DNA of 64,000 nucleotides from Chondrus crispus (taxonomy: Eukaryota; Rhodophyta; Florideophyceae; Gigartinales; Gigartinaceae). A program made the translations under genes and the position numbers. Under the pieces are notes generated by a model, which saw only the letters and a program-made list of their open reading frames with translations, did not search any database and had not been told where the DNA came from. Below are positions 1-11,300 of this stretch, in pieces (within the stretch, counting starts at the first letter, position 1; each line of letters opens with the position of its first letter). The stretch is from assembly GCF_000350225.1 (NCBI RefSeq), contig NW_005179300.1, positions 376,674-440,673 on the forward strand, given 5' to 3'.

Positions 1-1127
1 CATGCCCGACACTAGTCCTTTCCGAGTCGAGGGTTCTCACACTGGGATTGCGTCCTACGCCTATCAGCATGGTGTCAAACAGATTCCCGACGGGCTTGAA
101 ATCCTTCTCCTCTGTCCGTATGATCAGCTCCTAACACACCTCCGTTGGTGTGTCCGTTCTTCCCGGCTGATCGGTCCCGACTCGCGCCAGTCGGTGCCCC
201 CAGATGGGAAAGCGTAATCGCTCTGTCAGGACTACCAGTCCAGCCCTCCGATCGTGCACCTTGCCGCGTGTATCGTGGACGTCCCCCGCGCAATCAGAAA
301 ATCATCCCAAAAATTGTCATAATTTCCCGCGAAAACAATTTCTGCCAAAAAATCAGAGCACGGTTCCTGATTGGTGCGCTGTCGTCTGAGGAAGAAATCT
401 TCCCAAAATTAAATCATGGCATGCGCCGTGATTAGCGACAAAAAGTTCTAATTGGGGCTGACAGTACACGTGTGTGTGCATATATTGGTGCCCCTCCGAC
501 CGAGTTGCTCTCGCGCTTACGCCCCTTCCTTAACTATCCTGGCGACTGTTGAGGCGAACGCAGCCTCACTCGCCTGCTCATCTGAAAACGCCTTTTGCGC
601 GTTTCCTCGCGCACGACCCCTATCGATAGGGTCATGACCACGTCGTCCGTCGGGTTATCGGACCCGGATGCGGACTGAGGGCTCGAAGTGAGCCCGAAAC
701 TTCTCGGATATTCCGAGACACAAGCAACGGGCATTCTGGTCGCTTACTCTGCCCACCGAGGGGCTCTCGTGATTCCACCGCTGATCGCCTCGTTCGTCGG
801 GCGCCCCTCCTCGCCGTGGTTGCTGGACTTAACGGATCGTCCGGCCATCCTGTTCGGGGGGGGGGGGGTGTCGTCCGACTTTTCCGATCCGAACGGGGTA
901 TTGCAGTCCTCGTATTGTCGGTCATTACGAGGGCCCAACATTTTTTTCAGGCAGTTCGTACTGTCCTGTTCTTATGTCTCGCGTCCTTGACGTCCGAGAA
1001 GTCAAGACGACTTGACTTGAACGCGTCCCCGGCTGTGAACCTCCGATAGGGTCCGCCGACCTCCTTCGCTTCCCCTTTTAGTCTGTTCGTGCAGGCTGGG
1101 GTTAATCCGCGAAGGAGCGGTTGAGGG
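1..1127. other. unassigned stretch, probably 3' end/LTR side of element Z
   Basis: No coding frame here resembles a known protein, and the short frames overlap on both strands. It lies just beyond the purine tract that ends element Z (minus strand), so Z's 3' LTR should be here. I could not find a TG...CA-bounded LTR and have no second copy to compare with. A run of 13 G lies at 856-868. Confidence 0.3.
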
Positions 1128-1160
1128 CCCCCCCCTTAAGCGTGAACGTCCGCGTTCACG
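1128..1160 (-). promoter_or_regulatory. Z hairpin plus polypurine tract
   Basis: An 8-bp perfect stem (CGTGAACG / CGTTCACG, 4-nt loop) at 1141-1160 is followed on the minus strand by GCTTAAGGGGGGGG. Purine tracts beside the 3' LTR prime plus-strand DNA synthesis in LTR elements. The same hairpin-tract module occurs at 20887-20917 beside a real LTR, which supports this reading. Confidence 0.55.
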
Positions 1161-1999
1161 GTTTGGGTGAGGTCCCTGCTGGTACGTCTCCGGAGGCGTT
1201 GGGCGTAACGAGACACCAACTCCTCCGGGACGTGAGTCCGCGCAGTCCAAGTGGGCGCGTCGTAATCCGCCCACTTGATGAGGAACTCCGTAGTTCCGTC
1301 TTCCATGACTCGATGTCTCAGTAGCCGTTCGACGGCATACTGCGTTCCCGCGGTGACCTTATCGGCGAGGTCCCGCGGGGTCGTCGTACTTGCTCGTGGC
1401 GCGTCTATCGGAGACTGCGCGTACACGCAGCGGTCGGCGGAGACTCGCTCGGTGACCCCATCACGATCGATCGTGATGGTTCGGCGGTCATTGGCGAGCA
1501 CACGGTAGGGTCCGACAGCGGGCGAGGCGAGCTTGTTCGACGTCTTAGCCCCATCGGTGGGGTTGAGATATACGTATTCTCGGGGACGGAGCCGGGAATT
1601 AATACGTCATATGCGCTTATCGAAGTCGCGCTTGTAGCGAGCCTGCGTCCGACGCAGGCTCCCGTAGGCCTTTTGGATAGTCGAGTCCAAGGTCTTGAGG
1701 AACTCGGCACGTTGGTTCCCCCTATCGGAAGGGGGCGCGTCGCCGTCCGCCCGTTGGAGAGAGAACTCCGGCGGTGGCCTGCTGAGCACGAGCTCAAACG
1801 GCGTGGTGCGTGTGGTGCGATGTACGTGGGAGTTGTACGCATACGTAAGCGGCCCCACGTACACATCCCAGTCGTCCTGGTGTTCACCCACGTAGTTCCG
1901 CAGCATCGGGGCGATTGTTCGGTTATATCGCTCGACTTGCCCGTTCGTCTGGGGATGGTACGCCGAAGTGTACAAATTCGTTATCCCAGAACGCGGCAC
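1136..1999 (-). pseudogene. Z integrase C-terminal half and chromodomain
   Basis: This continues the Z integrase after a one-base frameshift near 1985-1999. The first part carries the catalytic glutamate region (HPQTNGQVERYNRT) and the usual integrase tail up to ARYKRDFDKR. An in-frame TGA at 1607-1609 sits where an arginine (CGA) codon is expected. Beyond it the same frame continues to a chromodomain (AVERLLRHRVMEDGTTEFLI, then KWADYDAPTWT). Chromodomains fused to integrase bind methylated histone tails in chromoviruses and target insertion. A homologous tail closes the pol of elements A and B. Confidence 0.8.
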
Positions 2000-2673
2000 G
2001 TGCTGTGGAAGAACTTGGCATTAAACTGAGGGCCGTTGTCCGAAAGCAACGTGCGAGGGACGCCATACTTGAACACCCACGAGTCGCAGAAAGCAACTGC
2101 GACCGTGTACGCTGTTATCGTGCGGAGCGCAACGACTTGCGTCAGCTTACTGAAGCGGTCCGTAATCTCGAGCAGGAATCGTTTTCCTGTCTTCGTCTTG
2201 GGGAGCGGCCCCAAGATGTCGATTGCGAGGCTCTCGAGGGGCCTCGTAGCTGGAAACAATCTCAATCGGTTGAGATGTTTCCTCAGGTTGACCCGGTTCA
2301 TCGCGCAGGTTCGACACCCTCGCACCGTGGCTGCTACGTCTGCAGCCAGGTGGGGCCAGTAGTACTCGCGTCGAAGTGCGTAGTACATACGGTTCTGGCC
2401 CGGGTGCCCCGCGATGGCCGGGTTGTGGCACAGGCGAAGGACACTGGCGCGAAGCGTCCGAGGTACCACCACCAGAACGATATCAGGGTCGAAGGGGTGT
2501 CTCCGTTTGAGCACCCCTTGGTGGTCCTCGAAGAACGCGGAGTCCCGGGACTCTGACTGTCGTGCCAAAACGGTTTGGCAGAAGTCATCCACGCGTTGCT
2601 CCTCGGCTATCTCCTCTATCGTAAGAGGGGCCGGAAGGTCGTCCTGCGGTGGGGCGACCGGGGCGTCGAGCAC
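1981..2673 (-). pseudogene. Z integrase zinc-binding and core domain
   Basis: It is in the same frame as the RT/RNase H block and separated from it by an amber stop at 2734-2736. It shows an HHCC-type zinc-binding region (HNPAIAGHPGQNRM then CRTCAMNRVNLRK) and two of the three catalytic acids: D in LAIDILGPL and D in LLSDNGPQFN. The third acid lies in the next, frameshifted segment. The enzyme would insert element cDNA into the genome. Confidence 0.85.
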
Positions 2674-2733
2674 GCCAGCGTCGGGGTCTTCGGCGCGCTG
2701 GATGTCGGCGGCGTCGAACTCGTCGTTCTCCTC

Positions 2734-4422
2734 CTAAAACTCATTGGGTCCTTGGAGAGCAGGGGCTTCGTCGTCGCCTCTCGGTTCGTCGCGCGTCCGT
2801 ACGCGCGACCTTGTTCGGGCTTTGGCTTGGTTCCGTGTCGTTACGAAGACATGGACGGCCTGATGATCACAACTCGCGGTACAAGAGTGGTCCGCGAGCT
2901 CGTTCGATACGTCTCGAACTGTCGTGCCCCCGTCGAAAGTGGGGATGTCGTCATCCACCTCGACGGTGGGGCGAGGGTCATCGGCGATCTTCGGCGACAC
3001 GAGTCGTGACAGGGCATTGGGCACCTGATGCACGCGTCCGGGGCGGTACTGAATGGTGAAATCGTATTCTGCCAGACGTAGCTGCCACCGGGTGAGCCTT
3101 CCGGAACTCTCGGTGAATGACATGAGCCATCGGAGGGCGTCATGGTCCGTCCGTACGGTGAACTTCGTGCCCTCTACGTACGGCCGTAGTGTGCGGACGG
3201 CCCACACTACGGCGAAGCACTCGCGTTCGGTAGCGCTGTAGTTGCGCTCACTATGGGACAGTGAGTACGACCAATACCCCACGGGGCGCCAGTCGTTCGG
3301 CTCTTCGTGCCCCTGAAGTAAGGTGCAGCCGAGTTGGTAGGCACTCGCGTCGGTGTCTATCATGTACAGACGACCGTGCCGGGGCAACGCGAGGATCGGC
3401 GGGGCGATCATGCACTTCTTAAGGTTCTCGAACGCCTGAAGTTGCAGCTCCGTGGGGTTATAGAAATCGGGATCCAAATCCTTGCGCGTCATGTCGGTCA
3501 GAGGACGCGCAATCTTAGCAAACCCCTTAACGAATCGACGGTATAAGTTACACGCCCCGAGGAACGAGCGCACTTGGGTCAACGTCCTTGGGAACGTGAA
3601 AGTCTTGAATGCGTCGGCCGCCGTATCAGCCACGCTCAACTTGCCTGGGGAGATGACGTGCCCCAGGTAGTGCACCTTCGGTCGGAAGAAGCTGCACTTC
3701 TTGAGCTTAAGGGAGATACCGGAACTCCGCAGTAAGCTCAAGACGGTATCGAGATGCCTCGCGTGTTCTCCGTGCGTACGGGAGAACACGATCACGTCGT
3801 CGAGATAGACGAGGCATATTTGCCAGCGGACTCCGGAGAGTATTATGTCGAGCGCACGTTGGAAGGTGGCCGGTGCCCCTTTGAGTCCAAACGGCATGCG
3901 CAAGTGGCGAAACGTGCCCATGTGCGTCGTAAACGTGGTCTTATCCCGGTCTTCCGGAGCGACCGAGATCTGCCAATAACCGGAATTGCAGTCCAACGTG
4001 GTGAAGACGGCTGCATCTCCTAACGAGTCGATGCAGTCGTCCATCCGTGACAGTGGATACGAATCCGCTGCCGTCTTCGCGTTGAGACGCCGGTAGTCCA
4101 CGCAGAACCGAAGAGAGCCGTCTTTCTTCGGTACGAGCACCACGGGGGACGCCCACTCGGTGCTCGCGGGTTCGATAACCCCTGCGTTCAACATCTTGTT
4201 GACCTCCTTCGCGACTATTTCGCGCATGGCCGGGCCCTTCCGATAGGGCATAGAACGAATCGGTTTCGTTCCCGGTTCGAGGGGAATGCGGTGCTCCGTG
4301 GCTTGGATCGTTCCAAGCGCACCGCTCCACAGACTCGAGTGCTTACGGAGCATCTCGAGTACGTGGCCACGGAGCTTGTCATCGTCGATGTATGACAGGT
4401 CGATCTCTTTTTCCCAATCCAT
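2734..4422 (-). pseudogene. Z reverse transcriptase / RNase H
   Basis: A 562-codon open segment. RT motifs run in order: ASPVVLVPKKDGSLRFCVDY, LDCNSGYWQI, FGLKGAPATFQRA, and the active site YLDDVIVF. RNase H follows (MIDTDASAYQLG, TERECFAVVWA, TDHDALRWL) but ends PNALSRL, where the family has ADALSRL. The last RNase H catalytic aspartate is therefore asparagine. The segment ends at an amber stop, after which the same frame continues into integrase. The related RT blocks are in A (plus strand) and B (minus strand); Z is clearly a different subfamily. Confidence 0.9.
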
Positions 4423-4691
4423 CGGTGGATTTTCGGGATCCTTTTGCTGGGGGAGTACAGTACCCCTCGCCGTCGGTTGGCATAAAGGCGACCGTTCGTC
4501 CGGGTCGGCCCCCTGCCCCCGGCGGTGGTCTTATCGTCGGAGTTGGGTCGGCCAACTCCTACCCCGCCGACTTGATCGGTCAAGTCGGTCAGGTGTAGCG
4601 CGTGCGCGATCCCCTCGGCGACCTTACGTTCGGGAGTGAGGATCGCGAGGGGGTTGCGCTTCGCGTATCCCACGACGGTGTGCTTCGGAAG
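4423..4691 (-). pseudogene. Z protease-RT linker, cut by element A
   Basis: On the minus strand a frame reads LPKHTVVGYAKRNPLAILTP and onward through HLTDLTDQVGG. It occupies the place of the linker between protease and RT in gypsy pol. It is in another frame than the RT block (frameshift between about 4430 and 4560) and stops abruptly where A's LTR begins at 4692. The matching upstream half of Z was not found to the right of A. Confidence 0.6.
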
Positions 4692-5746
4692 TGTAGTGCA
4701 ATACGCACCTGGAAAGGGGGGTGAAAAGAAAGGAAAACATTTGGATATGAAAAGTAGTCCGGGTTTGGGGGACTCACGTGTGAATAATTGCACAGTTTTA
4801 ATTTTTAATTATTTTATTTTATTTAGTTAATTAGTTGGCATTAATTTTGCTGACACTAGATTAGATCTAGGATCTAGCGCCGCGAGCTACTGTACTGGCT
4901 CCGGCCGGGCGATATATACCTTAGCCCTCTGACGACCAAGTCAGTAAAGGTAACCCGAGTTGCCGGAGTTGAATGTCGCCTTGGTCGAAGTCCGTCTCTA
5001 CCAAGACGCTCCCTTTTACCTAAGCCTACGGCATCCTCTATCGCTCGGGGTTCCCGTTTCTCTTTCTTTTATTTCCCTATCCTTTTCTATCTCTAATTCT
5101 ACCTATTTTTCCCTTATCTTGTGTTGGTGCCATCGGCCTCGGTTGCGACCGAACCGGTGTAGGTGTTTCGAGCCATCGGGCGGCACAGTTGACGTAGCGC
5201 TGCTACTGTGACCCATTTTCCGACGGAGACCGTTGCAACGACGTCTCCGTCGAAGGGCTCCGTCGTATTACGAGCCATTGTTGGTACCATCGGTGTCGGT
5301 TGCGACCGAACCGGTGTAGGTGTTTCGAGCCATCGGGCGGCACAGTTGACGTAGCGCTGCTACTTTCATTTCATCCCGACGGGCTGCGTTGCGACGCCCC
5401 CGTCGAAGGCCTTGTCGCGTTACAAGGTGTCGAAGAAGCTCAACGAGCATTGGCCTTACAACCCAGTGGAATCGGGGTATCTACGTACGCACCCCACCCC
5501 ACACTCGTCGAGCAATTCTCTTCGCAAGTCTCTACCACACCGATCCCGGGCCGGGCTATTTCTCTGTGCCCCCTCCCCCCCATCAGGGATCCGAGCTACT
5601 ACGAGTCGCAAGCTCGTTTAAACGGAGAAGGGAGAGTCGGACACTCCGTAGCGCTGTGGCATCGGCAGTTCTTCTTTTTGTTGCTGTTGTTGTTTTTGCT
5701 GGACCATCGGACCGCGGTCTCTGCCCGACAGGCGCATTGCACTACA
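4692..5746 (+). repeat. Element A 5' LTR (1,055 bp)
   Basis: Begins TGTAGTGCAAT and ends ATTGCACTACA, giving an 11-bp terminal inverted repeat. Homologous LTRs are at 17458-18494 (same strand) and at 22520-23633 and 36298-37412 (reverse). A TATA-like GATATATACC lies at 4911-4920, a likely core promoter. Two tandem copies of a block of about 157 bp, starting near 5122 and 5279, lie in the middle. Confidence 0.9.
5122..5430 (+). repeat. Internal tandem repeat in the A LTR (about 157 bp x 2)
   Basis: Both units begin TGTTGGT(G/A)CCATCGG and contain CGACCGAACCGGTGTAGGTG and GACGTAGCGCTGCTAC. The second unit is truncated or diverged at its end. The LTRs of element B and the LTR at 17458 also contain two related units, so the duplication is old and family-wide. 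Repeated blocks in LTRs often act as enhancers; that role is inferred only. Confidence 0.75.
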
Positions 5747-5870
5747 AAAGTGGTCTCCAGACCTAGAATTTTGTTTACTGTGCAGGAGACCCGATCAAGA
5801 CTTTTTCCTACGACAGTCCCGGTCTGGAGACGCACTACAAAAGTGATCTCCCGACCTACAATTGCGTACA
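5741..5870 (+). promoter_or_regulatory. A primer-binding region, reiterated
   Basis: The LTR end and next bases read ACTACAAAAGTGGTCTCC (5741-5758). A near-copy, ACTACAAAAGTGATCTCC, starts at 5834, 93 bp later. TGGTCTCC begins with TGG, as expected for pairing to a tRNA 3' end (CCA), so this is the likely primer-binding site; the tRNA is not identified. Element B repeats the same junction three times and element C has TGGTCTCTCGACCTAG. Confidence 0.6.
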
Positions 5871-6005
5871 GGAGACCCGACCTAGAAACTGCGTAAGCTG
5901 AAACGGACTACAGGAGTTGTCTCTGCGACGTAAGTTCATTCAGGTGCTGTAGCGTTTTCTATTTTTTCTTTGTGTTAAGTTAGGTTCTTTTTTTTGAAAC
6001 GAACC

Positions 6006-8312
6006 ATATCGACAAGCGCACCCGGGGACGTCGGTCCCGGGGCGAGTAGGAGCGGATCGGCAAGGGCGTCGAGGATCCCGCGAGGTCCTCGCACCAGAAG
6101 CCAGGCCAATACGGCCACGGATCCCGAAGGTCAAGAATCCCCGACGGGGATTAAAGCCGACAAGGATAACCTATCCTACAGGTTCGAGAAGATGGGCGAG
6201 GAAATTCGCCAAGAGATGACGAAAAATCTCGAGGCTGAATTAGACCTCGTCCGGAAGCAATTGGAGTTGCAAGCATCCGAGTTCCACGCCGTTTTGGGAG
6301 AGCTGTCGGCTCGAGTGGATCTCGTCGAGAAGGAGCCAGGAGATGCGACCGACGGTCTGGAGCCGGAGGTCCTAGCTTCGTTGAAAATTTCGGTCAAGCA
6401 CGCGAGGCGCGACGCGAATCAAGCCTTGGAGTCCTTAGGAAGATTTAGAACAAGCATCGATGACCGATTCGATCGCGCTGCGCAACGTCTCAAGGACCTC
6501 GAGCAGGCCGCGGTTCAAGCTCCGCAAGGATCGGACGACGAGCCGCTCCCTTCGGGTAGAGAGGGCGACCGTCGGTCGAAGAAGGACAAACCCGCTCGGC
6601 AGCGGAGTTCCAAGTCGAAGCCCTCGAAGAAAGACAATCGACGTGCAAGCAAGGGTCACTGTAGTGACGATCCGGAGAACCGCGACTCACAGTCGGAGTC
6701 CCTGGGTCCCTCCGAAGATGGTAACGGCGGTTCGTCGAACCATTCGGGCGATTCCGAACGCCGCTCAGAACACGGAAACGGAATTTCGTCAAGCAAGAAA
6801 ATTTCCTCCAGACGAGGCGGAGTCACTTCGTCCGCCTCGCGGAGAGACAAGGACGCGGAGCCCGAAGATGTCGCAACGCGGCGCGGGCCGCGATGGGAGG
6901 AGTCGGAGGAGCTGAATCCGACCAACTACCTCTTCAAGAAGTTACTTTCGTACCGAACGTACCGCTTGCGGAACCCGCAGACATATTTGTCAAGTTCCCG
7001 GCGGACCGCCGTGCGAAAAATCAGGAGAGATATTCGGCCTAAGGTGAAGAAGGACAACACGTTCACAGGTGAAGACGGGGTCCTTGTGTTGGATTTTTTG
7101 GCAAAATTAGTTCAGGAGTTCGATACTCAAGAAATGAACGAAGGGCAAGCGATCCGCCTGTTGCCTGAATTTCTAAGCGTCGTCGCCTTGAGACAGTACA
7201 CTTCGGTGTCTCAGACGGGCGGGGCCCATCACGGAAAGATATCCGTTTGGCCGGAGGCCGTACAGTGGTTGTTGAGGAGTTTCGCAACCGACGAGGCGAT
7301 CCGTCAAGCCGTGCTCGCATTGCGAGAAGTTCAGCAACGACCGTCTGAAGACGAGATGGAATTTTATATCCGTCTGACGGACGCGAGCAATCGATGTGGA
7401 AACGTATATTCGATGGAAGAACAGATGACGATGTTTATTGAAGGACTCGATTCGAGTATCAAGCCGATGGTATCTCAATACCGACAAGACAATCGAGACG
7501 TTTCGTTTTTGAGACTAGTTAATTACGCTAAGGCGCATGGCTCGGCGAGCCGCGCTAAGGACAAGAAGACCAAGAAGGTCACGATTCAGACGCCGTCGAC
7601 AATTAGGGCGGGTAAGACGCCGAGGGCTTCTTATCCCGGTCGCAAAAGTCATGCCGCCGTCCATTTAGCCGAGTCCCTGTCCGCGTCAGATGAGCGCGGT
7701 GCGCATGGAAGTAGCGAAAATCACTACGAAGGAGCGTTAGTAGCCGAAGGCGAGTTCATTGGGCCATCGGAGGGCTACGGACACGAGGACTACGGGGACA
7801 GCGGGTCGTCAACTTTACCGACGCCTGCATACACGACGGAGTCGTTTTCAGAGCCCACGGATCCCGTGATGACGTTTCGGGGGCGCGGCCACACGCCGGC
7901 GCCGCGCATTCCGATGGAAGATAAGGGTACGACGTTTCGAAGGCCAGGCTGGATGGGAAGGCCGCAACGTCAAGGAAGGCCGCCGGCCCGTGGAGGACCT
8001 AGGACGCCGTATCCCGTCAAGACGCACGGTCTGGTGTGCTATCATTGCTATGAAAAGGGGCACGCCGCGCCAACGTGCATTCTTTCTCTCCGGGAAATGC
8101 ACCGAGTTTTGGAAAATTATGAGGCGTTGTCTCCGATGGGGAGGTTAGGGATACCATCGACGAGTTACCTGAAGGTCAAAAATTGGTTTGATTCGCAGAC
8201 GGCGAGCACGCCGAGTGCTTCAACGCCGAGGTCGAACCAACCCTTCAGAGGGCCCACCGCGGGGCCCGCGTCGTCGTATGTGAGAAGGATCCCGCAGCGG
8301 CAGGAAAACTAG
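6006..8312 (+). pseudogene. Element A gag, start codon lost
   Basis: An otherwise open frame of about 768 codons. At the position where element B has ACC-ATG, A reads ACC-ATA (6006-6008), so the initiator appears mutated. The first in-frame ATG is at 6192. The N-terminal part is charged and probably coiled-coil (about residues 60-170). A basic, Ser/Lys-rich linker follows, then a capsid-like region (about 300-530). Near residue 680 a zinc knuckle, CYHCYEKGHAAPTC (CX2CX4HX4C), would bind RNA. The frame ends with TAG at 8310-8312, in frame with pol 15 nt beyond. Product: structural particle protein. Confidence 0.85.
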
Positions 8313-8327
8313 AGAGGGGAATCTCGC

Positions 8328-11300
8328 ATGAGTCGCGAGAGGCACAGGGTCGACGTACTGTGCCCGGGGCTCAGCCCCGTTCCCCGTTTTCTAAAGGAAA
8401 AATCAGGCCTCGAGGAGGAGGTTGTTGGATTGGTGGATAAGCCCAAAGGGCCAGCTCAAGTCAAGAAAATTTTGAGCCGAGCCCGAGATCATCCGCTGGA
8501 AGAAGTTCGAAGACCCTGGTACAGGGTTAAGCGAAGGGAGTGTCCCGAGAAGATTTTGGTTCTTGCGCGAAAAAACTACAAAGTTTACGCGGACATCGGA
8601 CCCACAATTGGATTGATGAGCCGGGTGTTGTCTGTTTTAGACACCGGCGCGGGACCAAACCTTGTGCGAAAATCGGAACTCCCAGCTGGAATGGAATCTC
8701 TAGTGTCCTACGGACCGACCCAAGATATCGGCGACGCAAACAATAGGCCACTCCGGACTCTCGGCACAATTAGAATGCCTGTGAGGCTTGGAAAATTCGT
8801 GGCCGCAGCCGAGTTTATTGTATGCGAAAAACTAGCAGTCCCGCTAATTCTAGGCGCGGACTACTGTGACCGGTTTGTGGAAGCGATTTATCCAAGGAAG
8901 AAAACGGTTGAGTTGGCGGATTTCTCGGAGGTTCCGATAGTTAGGCGGTTCTCGACGAGAAAAGGGAAGAAGAATCTCGTCCCGGGAGAGGACGAGAATG
9001 ATGGAAAGGGGGAGCGAATTTCCCCTAAGGTAAAAGTGGCAAGAGCCACGACTATCGAGCCAGGGACGCAACGCGTCGTGTAATGCACCTCGAAGAGGGC
9101 GGGCTTGGTTGTGGTTCAGCCGTACTCGTCGTTGTACGAAAGGCACGGGTTGACGTGCACGAATGGTGTCGTTCAGGTTGAGCCTGACAGGCCATTTCGT
9201 TTACTCGTTGCGAATTTTAGGACGTACCCTGTCAGGGTGCAAAAAGGCCAAGTGGTGGCAGAATTATTACCGCACCCGAGAGCCGCGCTCCAGAGCAAAA
9301 CCACCATTGGTAAAGTTCTCGGAATTCAAGAAAGGAAGAACAAAAATTTTCCTAATTCCACCAAGACGCCTACGGGCGAGACAAGATGCGAACCGTCGGA
9401 TCATGCGCGCGAGGACTAGCCAGAAGAATGGTCGGCAGGGCTCTCCGCGTCGGCAGCTACGAAGCCGCAACGCAGGATTGCGCCGGCACCGCCGGATGTG
9501 GAGGACCTCGACCTGAGCCACGTGCCGGAACGGCTGCGCCAGCGGTTCCGTCGGATGTTGAAGAAGTATTCAAGGATTTGGGATGCGACGCTTGGCGAAA
9601 TTAATACCACCGTCCATCGGATCGAGTTGATCCCCGAGACTCGTCCCATCGCACAAGCCCCGTATCGGGCCGGGCCTAAAGCCCGCGAAGTAGAAGATGC
9701 AGAGGTGCAGAAGATGTTGGAGGCAGGAGTGATAGAACCAGCGCAGTCAGAATGGGCGTCGCCCGTGTTGCTGGTGCCCAAGCCGGATGGTTCAATGCGT
9801 TTTTGCGTAGACTACCGCAGGCTGAACGCAGTGACGGTGAAGGACACGTACCCCTTACCGCGCATGGATGAGTGCCTGGACTCGCTTGGTGACACCAAGG
9901 TTTTCTCGGCGTTGGACGCGATCTCGGGATATTGGCAGATGCCTATCCCTGAGCGCGACCGCGACAAAACCGCATTTTCATGTCACTCAGGACTGTATCG
10001 CTTCTCAAGAATGCCCTTCGGGCTAACTAACGCGCCAGCGACGTTTCAGAGAGCAATGGATATCCTGCTCTCTCCGTTCCGTTGGAAGTGCTGTTTGGTG
10101 TATCTGGACGACATAATAATTTTTAGCAAGTCGTGGGAGGAGCACATCGTGCACGTGGATGAGATACTTTCTGTATTGGAGAAAGCAGCTGTGAAGCTCA
10201 AGCTTCGCCAGTGCGAATTTTTTGTCGAAAAGATCAAGTACCTGGGCCATGTCGTTCGGCCAGGTACATTGGAAGTGGACGCTGCGCGAACCGTCGCATT
10301 GGAACAAGCGAGGTACCCTCAAACGCAGACCCAACTCAGGAGCTTCTTGGGACTTTGTAATGTCTACCGCAGATTCGTTCCGCATTATGCGAAAATTGCG
10401 CATCCGCTCAATCAACTGTTGAAGAAGGGACAACCGGTCCAGTTGGAAGGATTCGACGAACCGTGCAAGAAAGCTTTTCATAAGCTCAAGGACGCCATCC
10501 TGGCACCGCCAGTGTTGGCGCTGTCGAAGAAAGACCTACCCTACTCGGTAGATACCGATGCAAGCGACTACCAAATAGGCGCTGCACTATTTTAAACACA
10601 CCCGGATACGCAACGGAAACCCATCGGGTTCTTTTCAAGAACGTTATCCGCAGCTGAGAGAAACTATTCTGTATCAGAAAAAGAATGTCTAGCGGTAATT
10701 TGGGCCGTACAGACTCTAAGACCATATCTATATGGCGAGCGCTTCATTGTGCATACAGACCATGCCTCATTGAGGTGGTTGATGAACGTAACCGACCCCA
10801 GCGGGAGATTAATCCGATGGAGGCTCCGCCTCTCGGAATTCGATTTCGAAATCAAGTACGAGAAGGGCATGGCTAACAGCCAAGCTGATGCCCTGTCAAG
10901 ATTGCGGGCCGCAGGAGAAACCGTCGACGAAATCGACGACGAAATCCCATGCTTTATGGCCGAACCGGCCGAGGGTACAGTGGAGGAAGAGGAAAGTTTT
11001 CACGCGTTAGACGACATCCTCGCTCTTGAGGGGGGGACCGCCCCTGAGCGCCTCGATCAATTTCAAGCTGTCACTCCGGAGGAGCTCATTCGCGAGCAAG
11101 CCGTCGACCCCTTCTGCAACCGCATCAAGGAAGAAATGGACGCCGGAAAGGTGAGAACGTTCAGCACGGAGATCGAAGAACTCGAAGGAACTCTATGCCG
11201 TACCGCGGCGGAGTTTGTACAAGTGGTAATACCACAATCGTTAAGGGACCGCGTCCTAGGGTTGAGCCACTACGCAAAATTGGCAGGCCACCCGGGAGGC

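Larger units (their letters stand above)
1128..4691 (-). mobile_element. Element Z: Ty3/gypsy chromodomain retrotransposon, 5'-truncated
   Basis: On the minus strand the order is RT, RNase H, zinc-binding and core integrase, then chromodomain, which is the Ty3/gypsy (Metaviridae) order with a chromovirus-like C-terminus. The copy is interrupted at 4691/4692 by the LTR of element A, just inside the linker between protease and RT. Protease, gag and the 5' LTR of Z are not seen elsewhere in the window. At the 3' end there is a hairpin (1141-1160) and a purine tract (about 1128-1140). Coding is broken by at least two in-frame stops and two frameshifts, so the copy is dead. Confidence 0.85.

Noticed and set aside
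1-1127. 3' LTR of element Z
   Set aside because: Expected here but no TG...CA boundary or second copy could be found.
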